Positions 16,585 through 24,976 of a stretch of DNA of 64,000 bases are shown here, piece by piece. A program made the translations under genes and the position numbers. Origin of the DNA: Microbacterium sp. lyk4-40-TSB-66 (GTDB taxonomy: Bacteria > Actinomycetota > Actinomycetes > Actinomycetales > Microbacteriaceae). Where the stretch lies: the NCBI RefSeq assembly GCF_030209475.1, contig NZ_JARVRW010000002.1, forward strand, positions 496,001-560,000, written 5' to 3'. Position 1 is the stretch's first letter. Each line of letters starts with the position of its first letter. The notes below the pieces were generated by a model. It saw only the letters and a list, made by a program, of their open reading frames with translations. It searched no databases and had not been told where the DNA came from.

Positions 16585-17430
16585 TCAGCCCCCGGCGGCC
16601 AGCTCTTTGGCGCGGGCGAGAGCGGCCTCGGCGGCGACGGTGAAGGTGTCGTCGAGGCGCGCCTGCTGCAGGACGGCGACCGCCCGCTCGGTCGTGCCCT
16701 TCGGGCTCGTGACGCGTCGGCGCAGTTCTGCGGGGTCGACATCGGAGGCGGCCAGCAGGCTCGTCGCCCCGATGAAGGTCTGCTCGGCGAGCAGTCGCGC
16801 CTGGTCGTGGTCGAAGCCCATGCGAACGGCGGCCTTGGTGAACTCCTCGACCAGGAGGAAGACGTAGGCAGGACCGGAGCCCGAGATGGTGGACAGTGCG
16901 TCGATCTGCGCCTCGGGCACCTCGACGACCGCCCCCACCGTTTCGAACAGGGCGCGCACGACGGCGACATCGTCGTCGGATGCCGCGGGACCCGCCGCGA
17001 GACCGGTGACCCCCCGGCCGACGAGCGAGGGGGTGTTGGGCATCGACCGCAGCGTGGCGACGTCGTCGCCGAGGTGGCGGGCGAAGGTCTCGAGCGTCAC
17101 GCCGGCCGCGAGGCTCACCACCACCGCGCCGGGTCGGAGGTGCGGGGCGATCTCGGTCAGCAGGTCGGGCACCATCGCGGGCTTGACGCCGACGAGCACG
17201 ATGTCGGCGGATGCCACGGCGTGGGCGTTCCCCGCCGGCTGCGCCTCGAGGGCGACGCTCGTGACGCCCTCCAGATCGGCGAGCTCCGCGGCCTTCGCGA
17301 TCGAGCGGTTGGTCGCGGTGACGCCACCGCCGGTGAGCCCCGCGGCGACGAGGCCGCGGAGGATCGCTCCCCCCATCGACCCCGCGCCGATGATCGCGAT
17401 CGGGGGCAGCGAGGTCGTGGCATCCGTCAT
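16585..17430 (-). CDS. proC: Pyrroline-5-carboxylate reductase
   Basis: 281 residues. An N-terminal Rossmann motif IIGAGSMGGAILRGL binds NAD(P)H. The conserved region RSMPNTPSLVGRGVTGL and the C-terminal substrate motif SGSGPAYVFLLVEEF...A, with the TSPKGTTERAV tail, are diagnostic for ProC. It reduces P5C to L-proline, the last step of proline synthesis. It is co-directional with the DUF1905 gene and lies in the same wider neighbourhood as bS22, as in mycobacteria. Confidence 0.96.
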   Translation of the reverse strand: MTDATTSLPPIAIIGAGSMGGAILRGLVAAGLTGGGVTATNRSIAKAAELADLEGVTSVALEAQPAGNAHAVASADIVLVGVKPAMVPDLLTEIAPHLRPGAVVVSLAAGVTLETFARHLGDDVATLRSMPNTPSLVGRGVTGLAAGPAASDDDVAVVRALFETVGAVVEVPEAQIDALSTISGSGPAYVFLLVEEFTKAAVRMGFDHDQARLLAEQTFIGATSLLAASDVDPAELRRRVTSPKGTTERAVAVLQQARLDDTFTVAAEAALARAKELAAGG

Positions 17431-17639
17431 GCCCCCAGTCTACGAAGGGCCCCCGACATCCGCCCGGGCGCCGTCCCACGCAGCGCGTTCGGCGGGCCGG
17501 AGCGGGAGCGGAGGGCCGTGCGAGGGTGTCGGCCATGGGGGTGGCGCGAGGGCGCAAGCCTGAGTGCGGCCGATAGGGGCGCGCGTTAGAGTCGGAACCG
17601 GTGTACGGGAGCACTGTCGAGCGACACGGAGGACCTGCC

Positions 17640-18752
17640 ATGACACTCTTCGACGGCATCACCGCACGTCTGGTCGAGACGGACCGGCTCGGTGTCAACG
17701 TTCTCGAACGCGCCGGCGACGACCCCGGCACGACGGCCGACCAGACCGTCGTCTTCGTGCACGGCAATGTCTCTTCGTCTCTGTTCTGGCAGGAGATCAT
17801 GCAGGACCTGCCGAGTGAGCTGCGTGTGATCGCGGTCGATCTGCGCGGCTTCGGACGCACCGAGCACACACCGATCGACGCCACCCGCGGTGTCCGTGAC
17901 TTCAGCGACGACCTCCACGCGACGCTGCAGGCGCTGGGGGTCGCCGAGGCGCACCTCGTCGGCTGGTCCATGGGCGGCGGTGTCGTCCTGCAGTACGCAC
18001 TCGAGCACCCGGTGCTCTCGCTCACGCTGCAGGCGCCGGTGTCGCCGTACGGCTTCGGCGGCACCCGCCGCGACGGATCGCCGCTCTCCGAGGAGCACGC
18101 CGGCACCGGTGCCGGCGTCGCAAACGAGGACTTCGTTCAGCGCCTCATCGATCACGACACCACGGCGGACGCCCCGACCTCGCCGCGCTCGGTCTTCCGG
18201 TCCGCGTACGTCGCGCCGGGGTACACCAGCGAGCACGAGGACGTCTGGGTCGAGTCGATGCTGTCGACCTCGACGGCGGGCGGTAATTACCCCGGCGACG
18301 CCGTCGCGACGGCGACCTGGCCCGGCTTCGCGCCCGGGACGACGGGGGTGCTCAACACCCTGTCCCCCAAGTACTTCGACGTGTCCGGGATCGTCGACCT
18401 CCCGTCCAAGCCGCCGATCCTCTGGATCCACGGCACCGCGGACGCGATCGTCTCCGACACGTCGTTCTCCGACCTCAACCACCTCGGCTCCCTCGGTGTC
18501 GTACCGGGCTGGCCCGGAGCCGAGATCGCCCCGGCGCAGCCGATGGTGTCGCAGACGCGCGACGTCCTGGCGGCGTACGCGGCCGCGGGCGGCGAGGTGA
18601 CGGAGGTGCCCGTCGACGGCGCCGGACACTCGGTCCACCTCGAGCGGCCCGCGCAGTTCCGCCGGGCGCTGCTCACCCACATCGGCTACGTCGGACGCCC
18701 CGCCGACCCCGCCCCGCCGACCGAGGCGATCATCCTGCGCTCCGCCGACTGA
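17640..18752 (+). CDS. Alpha/beta hydrolase
   Basis: 370 residues. The ATG is preceded by GGAGG with 6-nt spacing. It has an oxyanion segment VFVHGNVSSSLFW, a nucleophile elbow GWSMGGG (Ser110), an acid-loop region ILWIHGTADAIVSD, and a catalytic histidine in GAGHSVHLERPAQF. It is longer than the usual 280-300 residues owing to a cap insertion (about 135-230). The substrate is unknown; the family includes esterases and C-C hydrolases. It is followed after 33 nt by an LLM oxidoreductase in the same direction, so the two may act on related compounds. Confidence 0.88.
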   Translation: MTLFDGITARLVETDRLGVNVLERAGDDPGTTADQTVVFVHGNVSSSLFWQEIMQDLPSELRVIAVDLRGFGRTEHTPIDATRGVRDFSDDLHATLQALGVAEAHLVGWSMGGGVVLQYALEHPVLSLTLQAPVSPYGFGGTRRDGSPLSEEHAGTGAGVANEDFVQRLIDHDTTADAPTSPRSVFRSAYVAPGYTSEHEDVWVESMLSTSTAGGNYPGDAVATATWPGFAPGTTGVLNTLSPKYFDVSGIVDLPSKPPILWIHGTADAIVSDTSFSDLNHLGSLGVVPGWPGAEIAPAQPMVSQTRDVLAAYAAAGGEVTEVPVDGAGHSVHLERPAQFRRALLTHIGYVGRPADPAPPTEAIILRSAD

Positions 18753-18785
18753 CGCACCGCCGACCCGTCCCCCCGGAGGTCTCCT

Positions 18786-19715
18786 GTGGAGTACTGCCTG
18801 TTCACCGAGCCCCAACAGGGGTTCTCGTACGACGATCAGCTCGCCTTCGCGCGGTCCGCCGAGCGGCACGGTCTCGACGGATTCTTCCGCTCGGACCACT
18901 ACCTGCGCATGGGCGAAGGCGACCCGCTGCCCGGCCCGACCGACGCCTGGACGACGCTGGCCGGTCTCGCTCGGGAGACGTCGCGCATCCGCCTCGGCAC
19001 CCTGGTGTCGTCGGTGACCTACCGTGTGCCCGGGATCCTCGCGATCCAGGTCGCCCAGGTCGACGCGATGTCGGGCGGCCGCGTCGAGCTCGGACTCGGC
19101 ACCGGCTGGTTCGAGCGCGAGCACCTCGCGTACGGCATCCCGTTCCCCGCCAAGAGGTTCGACCTGCTCGAAGAGCAGTTGCAGGTCGTGACGGGACTCT
19201 GGTCGACCCCGGATGCCGAGACCTTCTCGTTCGACGGTGAGCACTACCGCCTGCACGAGGCGCCGGCCCTGCCCCACCCGGTGCAGTCGCGCGTACCCGT
19301 GATCGTGGGTGGCGGCGGCCCGAAGCGCACGCCCGCGCTCGCCGCGCGCTACGCCACCGAGTTCAACATCGGCTTCGTCTCCGAAGACACGGTGGCGGAG
19401 AAGTTCGCCATCGTGCGAGCCGCGTGCGAGGCGATCGGCCGTGACCCGGCGACGCTGAAGCTCTCGGTGGCCCTGCCCACGATCGTGGGCCACGACGACG
19501 ATGAGATGTCGCGCCGAGCGGAAGCGGTGGGACAGTCCCGCGTGCAGTTCGACAACGGCGCGAACATCATCGGCACGCCCGAGCAGGTCGCCGAGAAGGT
19601 GCACCGGTTGCAGGCTCTCGGTGCCGAGAGGGTCTATTTCCAGCTGCTCGACCTGCGCGACATCGATCACGCCGATCAGATCGGCGCGGAGGTGCTGCCG
19701 CTGCTGCCGCGCTGA
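18786..19715 (+). CDS. LLM-class F420-dependent oxidoreductase
   Basis: 309 residues, GTG start behind CGGAGG. The bacterial-luciferase-like TIM barrel is indicated by FFRSDHYLRMG, IRLGTLVSSVTYRVPGILA, VDAMSGGRVELGLGTGWFEREH and VPVIVGGGG. These are typical of actinobacterial F420-dependent enzymes rather than FMN monooxygenases, although the cofactor cannot be proven by eye. It is likely co-transcribed with the upstream hydrolase. The substrate is unknown. Confidence 0.88.
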   Translation: MEYCLFTEPQQGFSYDDQLAFARSAERHGLDGFFRSDHYLRMGEGDPLPGPTDAWTTLAGLARETSRIRLGTLVSSVTYRVPGILAIQVAQVDAMSGGRVELGLGTGWFEREHLAYGIPFPAKRFDLLEEQLQVVTGLWSTPDAETFSFDGEHYRLHEAPALPHPVQSRVPVIVGGGGPKRTPALAARYATEFNIGFVSEDTVAEKFAIVRAACEAIGRDPATLKLSVALPTIVGHDDDEMSRRAEAVGQSRVQFDNGANIIGTPEQVAEKVHRLQALGAERVYFQLLDLRDIDHADQIGAEVLPLLPR

Positions 19716-19731
19716 GCCCCGTCGATCCGTC

Positions 19732-20193
19732 TCAGCGGCGGTCTTCGAAGAACGCCTGCAGCTGAGCGGCGGCCGTGCGCTCCTCGACTCCGCCGACGAC
19801 CTCGACCCGGTGCGGCAGACGGCGGTCGCGCAGGACGTCGTACATCGATCCGGCGGCGCCCGCCTTGGCATCCCACGATCCGAACACCACGCGCGCGACC
19901 CTCGCCTGCAGGATCGCGCCGGCGCACATGACGCACGGCTCCAGCGTCACCACGAGCGTGCAGTCGGCGAGGTGCCATGATCCGATCCGGGATGCCGCCT
20001 CGCGCAGCGCGACGACCTCGGCGTGCGCGGTGGGGTCGTTCGTGCGTTCGCGGAGGTTCCTGCCCTCCCCCACGATCGATCCGTCGGCGTCCAGGATGAC
20101 GGCACCGACGGGTACGTCTCCGTCGCGTGCCGCCTCCGCGGCGAGCGCGAACGCCCGGTGCATCGCGGCGAGGTCACGGGCGGTGGGGGTCAC
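19732..20193 (-). CDS. tadA: tRNA-specific adenosine-34 deaminase
   Basis: 153 residues from a GTG with GGAG upstream; the longer open frame is antisense to upp. The zinc and proton-shuttle motif is HAE (H57, E59) in [14 protein letters not shown], with the PCxxC pair C87/C90 in [10 protein letters not shown]. TadA makes inosine-34 in tRNA-Arg(ACG), so it acts directly on the tRNA encoded at 55515 in this window. It is convergent with the LLM gene and divergent from upp. Confidence 0.95.
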   Translation of the reverse strand: MTPTARDLAAMHRAFALAAEAARDGDVPVGAVILDADGSIVGEGRNLRERTNDPTAHAEVVALREAASRIGSWHLADCTLVVTLEPCVMCAGAILQARVARVVFGSWDAKAGAAGSMYDVLRDRRLPHRVEVVGGVEERTAAAQLQAFFEDRR

Positions 20194-20248
20194 GGGTCTC
20201 CGGAAAAAGGGACGGGGTCGCACGGGGGAAGCCGTTAGCCTTGAGCCT

Positions 20249-20881
20249 ATGCGTGTCCACGTCGCCGACCACCCTCTCATCACCCACAAGCTGACGGTGC
20301 TGCGCGACGTGCAGACGTCGTCGCCGGTGTTCCGCCAGCTCACCGAGGAGCTCGTGACGCTGCTCGCGTACGAAGCGACCCGCAACGTGCGCGTCGAGCC
20401 GATCGAGATCCAGACCCCGGTGACCACCACCGAGGGTGTGAAGATCAGCGAGCCCCGCCCCATCGTCGTGCCGATCCTGCGCGCCGGTCTCGGCATGCTC
20501 GAGGGCATGGTGAAGCTCCTCCCCACTGCGGAGGTCGGCTTCCTCGGCATGGTTCGCGACGAGCAGACGTTCGAGCCCACCACCTACGCCGAGCGACTGC
20601 CCGACGACCTCAGCGACCGCCAGTGCTTCGTGCTCGACCCGATGCTCGCCACCGGTGGCTCGCTCGGCGCGGCCATCAACTTCCTGTTCGCCCGCGGGGC
20701 GCAGGACGTCACGGCGATCTGTCTGCTCGGCGCGCCCGAGGGCGTCGCCGCGATCGAGAAGCAGGTCGAGGGCCACGACGTCACCCTCGTGCTCGGCGCC
20801 GTCGACGAGCGTCTGAACGAGAAGGGCTACATCGTGCCCGGTCTCGGCGACGCCGGAGACCGCCTGTACGGCACCGCCTGA
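20249..20881 (+). CDS. upp: Uracil phosphoribosyltransferase
   Basis: 210 residues, the normal UPRTase length. The start [15 protein letters not shown], the [15 protein letters not shown] region, the PRPP loop [14 protein letters not shown] and the C-terminal uracil-binding [12 protein letters not shown] are all present. It salvages uracil with PRPP to give UMP. The ATG follows GTTAGCCTTGAGCCT with no ribosome site, so translation may be leaderless. Confidence 0.97.
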   Translation: MRVHVADHPLITHKLTVLRDVQTSSPVFRQLTEELVTLLAYEATRNVRVEPIEIQTPVTTTEGVKISEPRPIVVPILRAGLGMLEGMVKLLPTAEVGFLGMVRDEQTFEPTTYAERLPDDLSDRQCFVLDPMLATGGSLGAAINFLFARGAQDVTAICLLGAPEGVAAIEKQVEGHDVTLVLGAVDERLNEKGYIVPGLGDAGDRLYGTA

Positions 20882-20886
20882 CATTT

Positions 20887-21140
20887 CCGTCGGACGCCGC
20901 GTCGCCCGAGGTTCCCCCTCGACCCCGTCCGGCGTCGCGAGTTCGGCGCGGTCCGCCGCCCCGACCGAGCCCGTCGGACGCCTCGTCGACCGAGGCTCAC
21001 CCCTCGACTCCGTCCGATGTCGCGGGCTCGGCGCGGTCCGCCGCCCCACGAGCCCGTCGGACGCCGCGTCGCCCGTCGTTGAGTCTCGACTCCGTCCCGC
21101 GGCGCGGGCTCGGCGCGATTCCGCCGCCCCGACCGCGGAA
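20887..21140. repeat. ~84-bp intergenic tandem repeat, three copies
   Basis: Units begin CCGTCGGACGCC at 20887, 20971 and 21054 (periods 84 and 83). Each contains CTCGA(C/T)CCCGTCC or a variant, then TCGGCGCG and TCCGCCGCCCC. Together they occupy most of the 307-bp gene-free gap between the upp stop and the next gene's stop. I see no ORF or clear terminator in the gap. Confidence 0.75.
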
Positions 21141-21188
21141 CACGCCCCGAAGCGGTGCGCTGCTCCATGTCAGCGTCGGCGCGAGCGG

Positions 21189-24100
21189 TCAATCCCCGCC
21201 CGCGACCAGGCGCGCGAAGGCGCTCAGCCGCGCGACGCCCTCGGGCGTGCGCGGCAGGTCGTCGAGGAGGGCGGTCGAATACACGACGTACGCCGCCTGC
21301 ATCGCGCGTGAGATCGCGACGTTGATGCGGTTGCGCAGCAGGAGGAATTCCAACCCGCGCGGCGCCTCCCGTCCCGACGACGCGGCCAGCGTGAGGATGG
21401 CCACCACCGCCTCCTTGCCCTGGAACCGGTCGACCGTGCCCACCGGGACATCGGCGAAGCCCCGGGCGGCGAGCGCCTCCTCGACGGACACCTGCTGGGC
21501 GTTGTACGGCGTGATGACGATGATGTCTTCGGCGCGAAGCGCGCGAGGCTGCTGAACGGTGGCTCTGTCGCCCGCGCCCCCCTCGGCGCCGGTCCACTCG
21601 CGCCCCACCAGCTGGGCGACCAGACGCGCGACCTCGGCGGCCTCCTCGACCGAGCAGGTGGAATTGCCCGTGTGACGTACGGGGACGACGTGGACGCCGG
21701 GTTCTATGCCCTCGAGCCGGCGGAGAGCGGTCGACGGGTGCGCGGCGAGACGGCCCTCGTAGGACAGCTGCGACACCGGCCCCGCGACGGCGGGATGCAT
21801 GCGGCGAGTGCGGGCGAGGAAGTAGCCGAGCTCGGGCGGGACCACCTCTGCGCCGTCGATGATCCACCCCAGCGCCGAGGTGTCGACCGGCTCGGGATGC
21901 GTGCCCTGGCTCACCTGCGGGAGTTGCTGCGGGTCGCCGAGCAGCAGCAGACGCTGAGCGGCGAGCGAGACGGCGATGGTCGAGGCCAGTGAGAACTGCC
22001 CCGCCTCGTCGATGACGAGAAGGTCGAGGCTGCCCCGGGGGATGCGCGCCTCATGGCTGAAATCCCACGCGGTGCCGCCCACGACGAACCCGCTCGCGGC
22101 GTTCTCCGCGGTGAAGGCGGCGACGCCGTTCTTGGGGAGCACGGTGAAGGCGTGCTCGATGCCCGGGTCTTTGGGCGCCTTGCCCACTCGGGATGCCGGG
22201 ACCCCCGCCGCGATGACCTGGTCGAGCATGTGCTCGATCGTCGCGTGCGACTGGGCGACCACGCCGATGCGGTAGCCACGCTCGGCCACGAGGCGCGCGA
22301 TGACGTGCGAGCCGACGTACGTCTTGCCGGTTCCGGGGGGACCCTGGACGGCCAGGTAGCTGTGATCGAGATCGGCCACGCTGCGGGCGATCGCGGTGAC
22401 CTCGTCGTCGCCGGAGGGCTCGCCCCCGACGGGGTCGCCCACCCCGGTGTCGGCCACCCCGGTGTCAGCCGCCGCGTCGGACACCGGGGTGTCGGCGACA
22501 CGGGCGGCCGCGAGGGCGGTCACGGGTGCGAGGGCACCGGAGAGGGTGCGCGGAGGGATGCGGCGGAGGATGTCGGCGGCAGGTCCGTGCGGGATGGTCG
22601 GCGCGGCGGTCAGCACCGCGTCGGCCCACGCATCGATCGCCTTCTGCTGGTTGCCCGCGCGAGGCGGTGCCGCGGGGGTCAGCGCCAGCGGCAGGTCGTT
22701 CCACGTGACACCGTCGGCCGCGATCTCCTCGATGATCGCGCCGTCGTCGAGTACCTCGCGCACGCTGACGCGACGCGCGCCGTGGATCCATCGCGGACGC
22801 GTCTCGATCGGGAACGGGGCGGGCAGGTCGTAGACCGCGAAGGGGTCGGCATCCACGCTGAGACGCGTACCGGGCGCGAGTTCGCCCCGCAGTTCGACCA
22901 GTCGACGCTCGGATCCACGGCCAGACTCGGCGATGTGCCAATCGGTCACGACCCGGGACCGGCCGCCGTCCACGACAACGACATCGCGCGTCTCTTCCCA
23001 GACCGACACGGGCTCCCGCAGCCGGAGGAAATGGGTCGCCCAATAGGTCTTCTCTTCGCGCGGGTAGTAGTCGATCGCCGCGGCCGCGAGGCGCAGCGCC
23101 TGGGCATCGGGAGTGTCGAGACCGGGTTCCGCTGCGTCGGAGGCCCACCGTTGCAGGGCGGTCGCCCGGGGAGAGGGCTCGTAGGCCTGCTCGTCGGGTT
23201 CGGCGCTGCGCGCGGGCACGGCGCCGGACTCTCGTGCGCGGTCGACGAGCCAATCGCGCAGGCGGCGGGTGGAGACGCAGTCGTACCGGTTGTAATCGGC
23301 GAGGTCGTCGAGCACGGTCTGGGCGGCCGCGGTGTCGCCGTCGGCGGCGAGCGCGCGCGCTTCGACGTACTTGACGATCGAGTCGTCGCCGCGCTGGACG
23401 TCGCTCGTGCGCACCTCGTCGCCCATGTACAGCGGCTCGAGTTTCTTGATCGAGTACGACCGCGACCCGACCCGGAGCGCTCGCCTTACGACCGGGTAGA
23501 GGTCGACGAAGACGCCGTCGCGCAGCAGACGATCGACGTCGGCCTCGCGAACGCCGTAGCGTGCGGCCATCGTCAGCAGGTGGGTCGGCTCATACGGGGC
23601 GTAGTGGTAGATGTGCATGTCGGGGTACTGACTGCGGCGCAGCGCCACCATGTCGAGGAACCTCTCGAGCGCGGCTCGCTCCTCGTCGAAGGTGTGGGCC
23701 CACAGCGCGCCGTAGGTCTCGCGCGTGTCGACCCAGCCGAACAGGTAGTCGATCCCCCAGTGCTCGCCGACGCCTTCCGTGTAGAGGGGGTCGCCCTCGA
23801 AGTCGAAGAACAGGTCGCCGTGGTCGGGTCGCGGGAGCACCCCGAGCGACTTCGGAGCCACGACCTCGAAGGTGGGGATCGCGTGCGCCGGGTCGCCTTC
23901 CGACGGCACTCCCGCGGGGCTGTCGAGCTGCAGTCGCGCCTGCGTGCGCAGCGATGCGAACGTGTCGGCGCTCATGGCGGCCGGGGCGTCGACGGCGACG
24001 GCGAGGGCGTCGATCGTCAGAATGCCGCCCGCCCGCAGGCGATCGCGCTGCACGGGCCGCATGCCCGCGACGAGCAGGAGGTCACGGTGCGCGACGACCT

Positions 24101-24854
24101 CGATCTCGCAGGTCGCGCATCGTCCGCAGGCGATGACCCCGAGATCACCGCGCGCGTCGCCCCACCCGATGACGGGGCCTGCGGCGCCGAGCCCGACCGC
24201 CCTGTCGGCGATGAGGGCGCGGAGGCGCTCGCGCCGGAGGCGGAAGACAGGGAGCAGGTCGTCGACGCGGTGCGTGCTCGTGGAGCCGTCGCCGAGCAGC
24301 AGCTGCACCTCGTCGGACCGCGGTACTCCGAGGCGGTCGAGCTGGTCGACGTAGGCGGCGAGCTGCATCAGGGCCGTGACGCGAGCGCGGCGGGCGAGCT
24401 TGGTGTCCTGCACGATCCACGGCCGGGTGCCGTCGGCGCGGGTGCCGTGGGTTCCGGGCTCGGGCTCGGGCTCGCGCACGAGGAAGTCGGCGAAACCGAC
24501 GAACTCGTCGGTCGCGAAGGCCGCCTGGTAGACGACCTCGGCGGCGGGGTCGGCGAGCGCGGCGTCGGTCAGGCGAACGGACTCGCCGAGGGCGTCGGCG
24601 TCGGACGACCGCGCGGCGGGGATCTCGTGCACCGCTGGGCCGAGGCGCACCCGGTACTCGTCGAGGACCCGCAGTTCGTGCGCCGTGCCCAGACGCGCGG
24701 CGCGTTCGAGCGTGGCATCCACCGGATCGTCGACCGCGTCGATGCGCCCGAGCTTGGCGTCGATGGCGCGCAGCCACGCGAATTCGCACTCGGCCGCAGC
24801 CTTGAGGTCGCTGGCGCTCCAGACGATGCGCGCGTCGCGCTCGATGTACCGCAT
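21189..24854 (-). CDS. TM0106-type RecB-like nuclease / DEDD exonuclease / SF1 helicase fusion
   Basis: 1221 residues from MRYIERDARIVW. The N-terminus (1-330) is RecB/Cas4-like, with FADFLV (D123) and QDTKLA (D150, K152) as the PD-(D/E)XK core and a Cys cluster CGRCATCE. The middle part has an RNase-H-like DEDD exonuclease signature: DFEGDP near residue 352 and YDCVSTRRLRDW near 526. The C-terminus is a DNA2/NAM7-type SF1 helicase with Walker A GPPGTGKT near 840, IDEAGQ near 946, VDRFQGKEAVV near 1147 and NVAISRA near 1180. A Ser/Gly/Asp-rich linker precedes the helicase. Likely roles are DNA or R-loop repair; this is inference. Confidence 0.88.
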   Translation of the reverse strand: MRYIERDARIVWSASDLKAAAECEFAWLRAIDAKLGRIDAVDDPVDATLERAARLGTAHELRVLDEYRVRLGPAVHEIPAARSSDADALGESVRLTDAALADPAAEVVYQAAFATDEFVGFADFLVREPEPEPGTHGTRADGTRPWIVQDTKLARRARVTALMQLAAYVDQLDRLGVPRSDEVQLLLGDGSTSTHRVDDLLPVFRLRRERLRALIADRAVGLGAAGPVIGWGDARGDLGVIACGRCATCEIEVVAHRDLLLVAGMRPVQRDRLRAGGILTIDALAVAVDAPAAMSADTFASLRTQARLQLDSPAGVPSEGDPAHAIPTFEVVAPKSLGVLPRPDHGDLFFDFEGDPLYTEGVGEHWGIDYLFGWVDTRETYGALWAHTFDEERAALERFLDMVALRRSQYPDMHIYHYAPYEPTHLLTMAARYGVREADVDRLLRDGVFVDLYPVVRRALRVGSRSYSIKKLEPLYMGDEVRTSDVQRGDDSIVKYVEARALAADGDTAAAQTVLDDLADYNRYDCVSTRRLRDWLVDRARESGAVPARSAEPDEQAYEPSPRATALQRWASDAAEPGLDTPDAQALRLAAAAIDYYPREEKTYWATHFLRLREPVSVWEETRDVVVVDGGRSRVVTDWHIAESGRGSERRLVELRGELAPGTRLSVDADPFAVYDLPAPFPIETRPRWIHGARRVSVREVLDDGAIIEEIAADGVTWNDLPLALTPAAPPRAGNQQKAIDAWADAVLTAAPTIPHGPAADILRRIPPRTLSGALAPVTALAAARVADTPVSDAAADTGVADTGVGDPVGGEPSGDDEVTAIARSVADLDHSYLAVQGPPGTGKTYVGSHVIARLVAERGYRIGVVAQSHATIEHMLDQVIAAGVPASRVGKAPKDPGIEHAFTVLPKNGVAAFTAENAASGFVVGGTAWDFSHEARIPRGSLDLLVIDEAGQFSLASTIAVSLAAQRLLLLGDPQQLPQVSQGTHPEPVDTSALGWIIDGAEVVPPELGYFLARTRRMHPAVAGPVSQLSYEGRLAAHPSTALRRLEGIEPGVHVVPVRHTGNSTCSVEEAAEVARLVAQLVGREWTGAEGGAGDRATVQQPRALRAEDIIVITPYNAQQVSVEEALAARGFADVPVGTVDRFQGKEAVVAILTLAASSGREAPRGLEFLLLRNRINVAISRAMQAAYVVYSTALLDDLPRTPEGVARLSAFARLVAGGD

Positions 24855-24976
24855 GCCCTCCACGCTAATCGCGACCCCCGACATCGCCCGTCGGGCGTCC
24901 CCAGACCCCGCCTCCACAGACCTCCCCCGCGCGATCCGACCACCGCCGGGACGGAGGGGCCTGCCAGACTGGAGCC

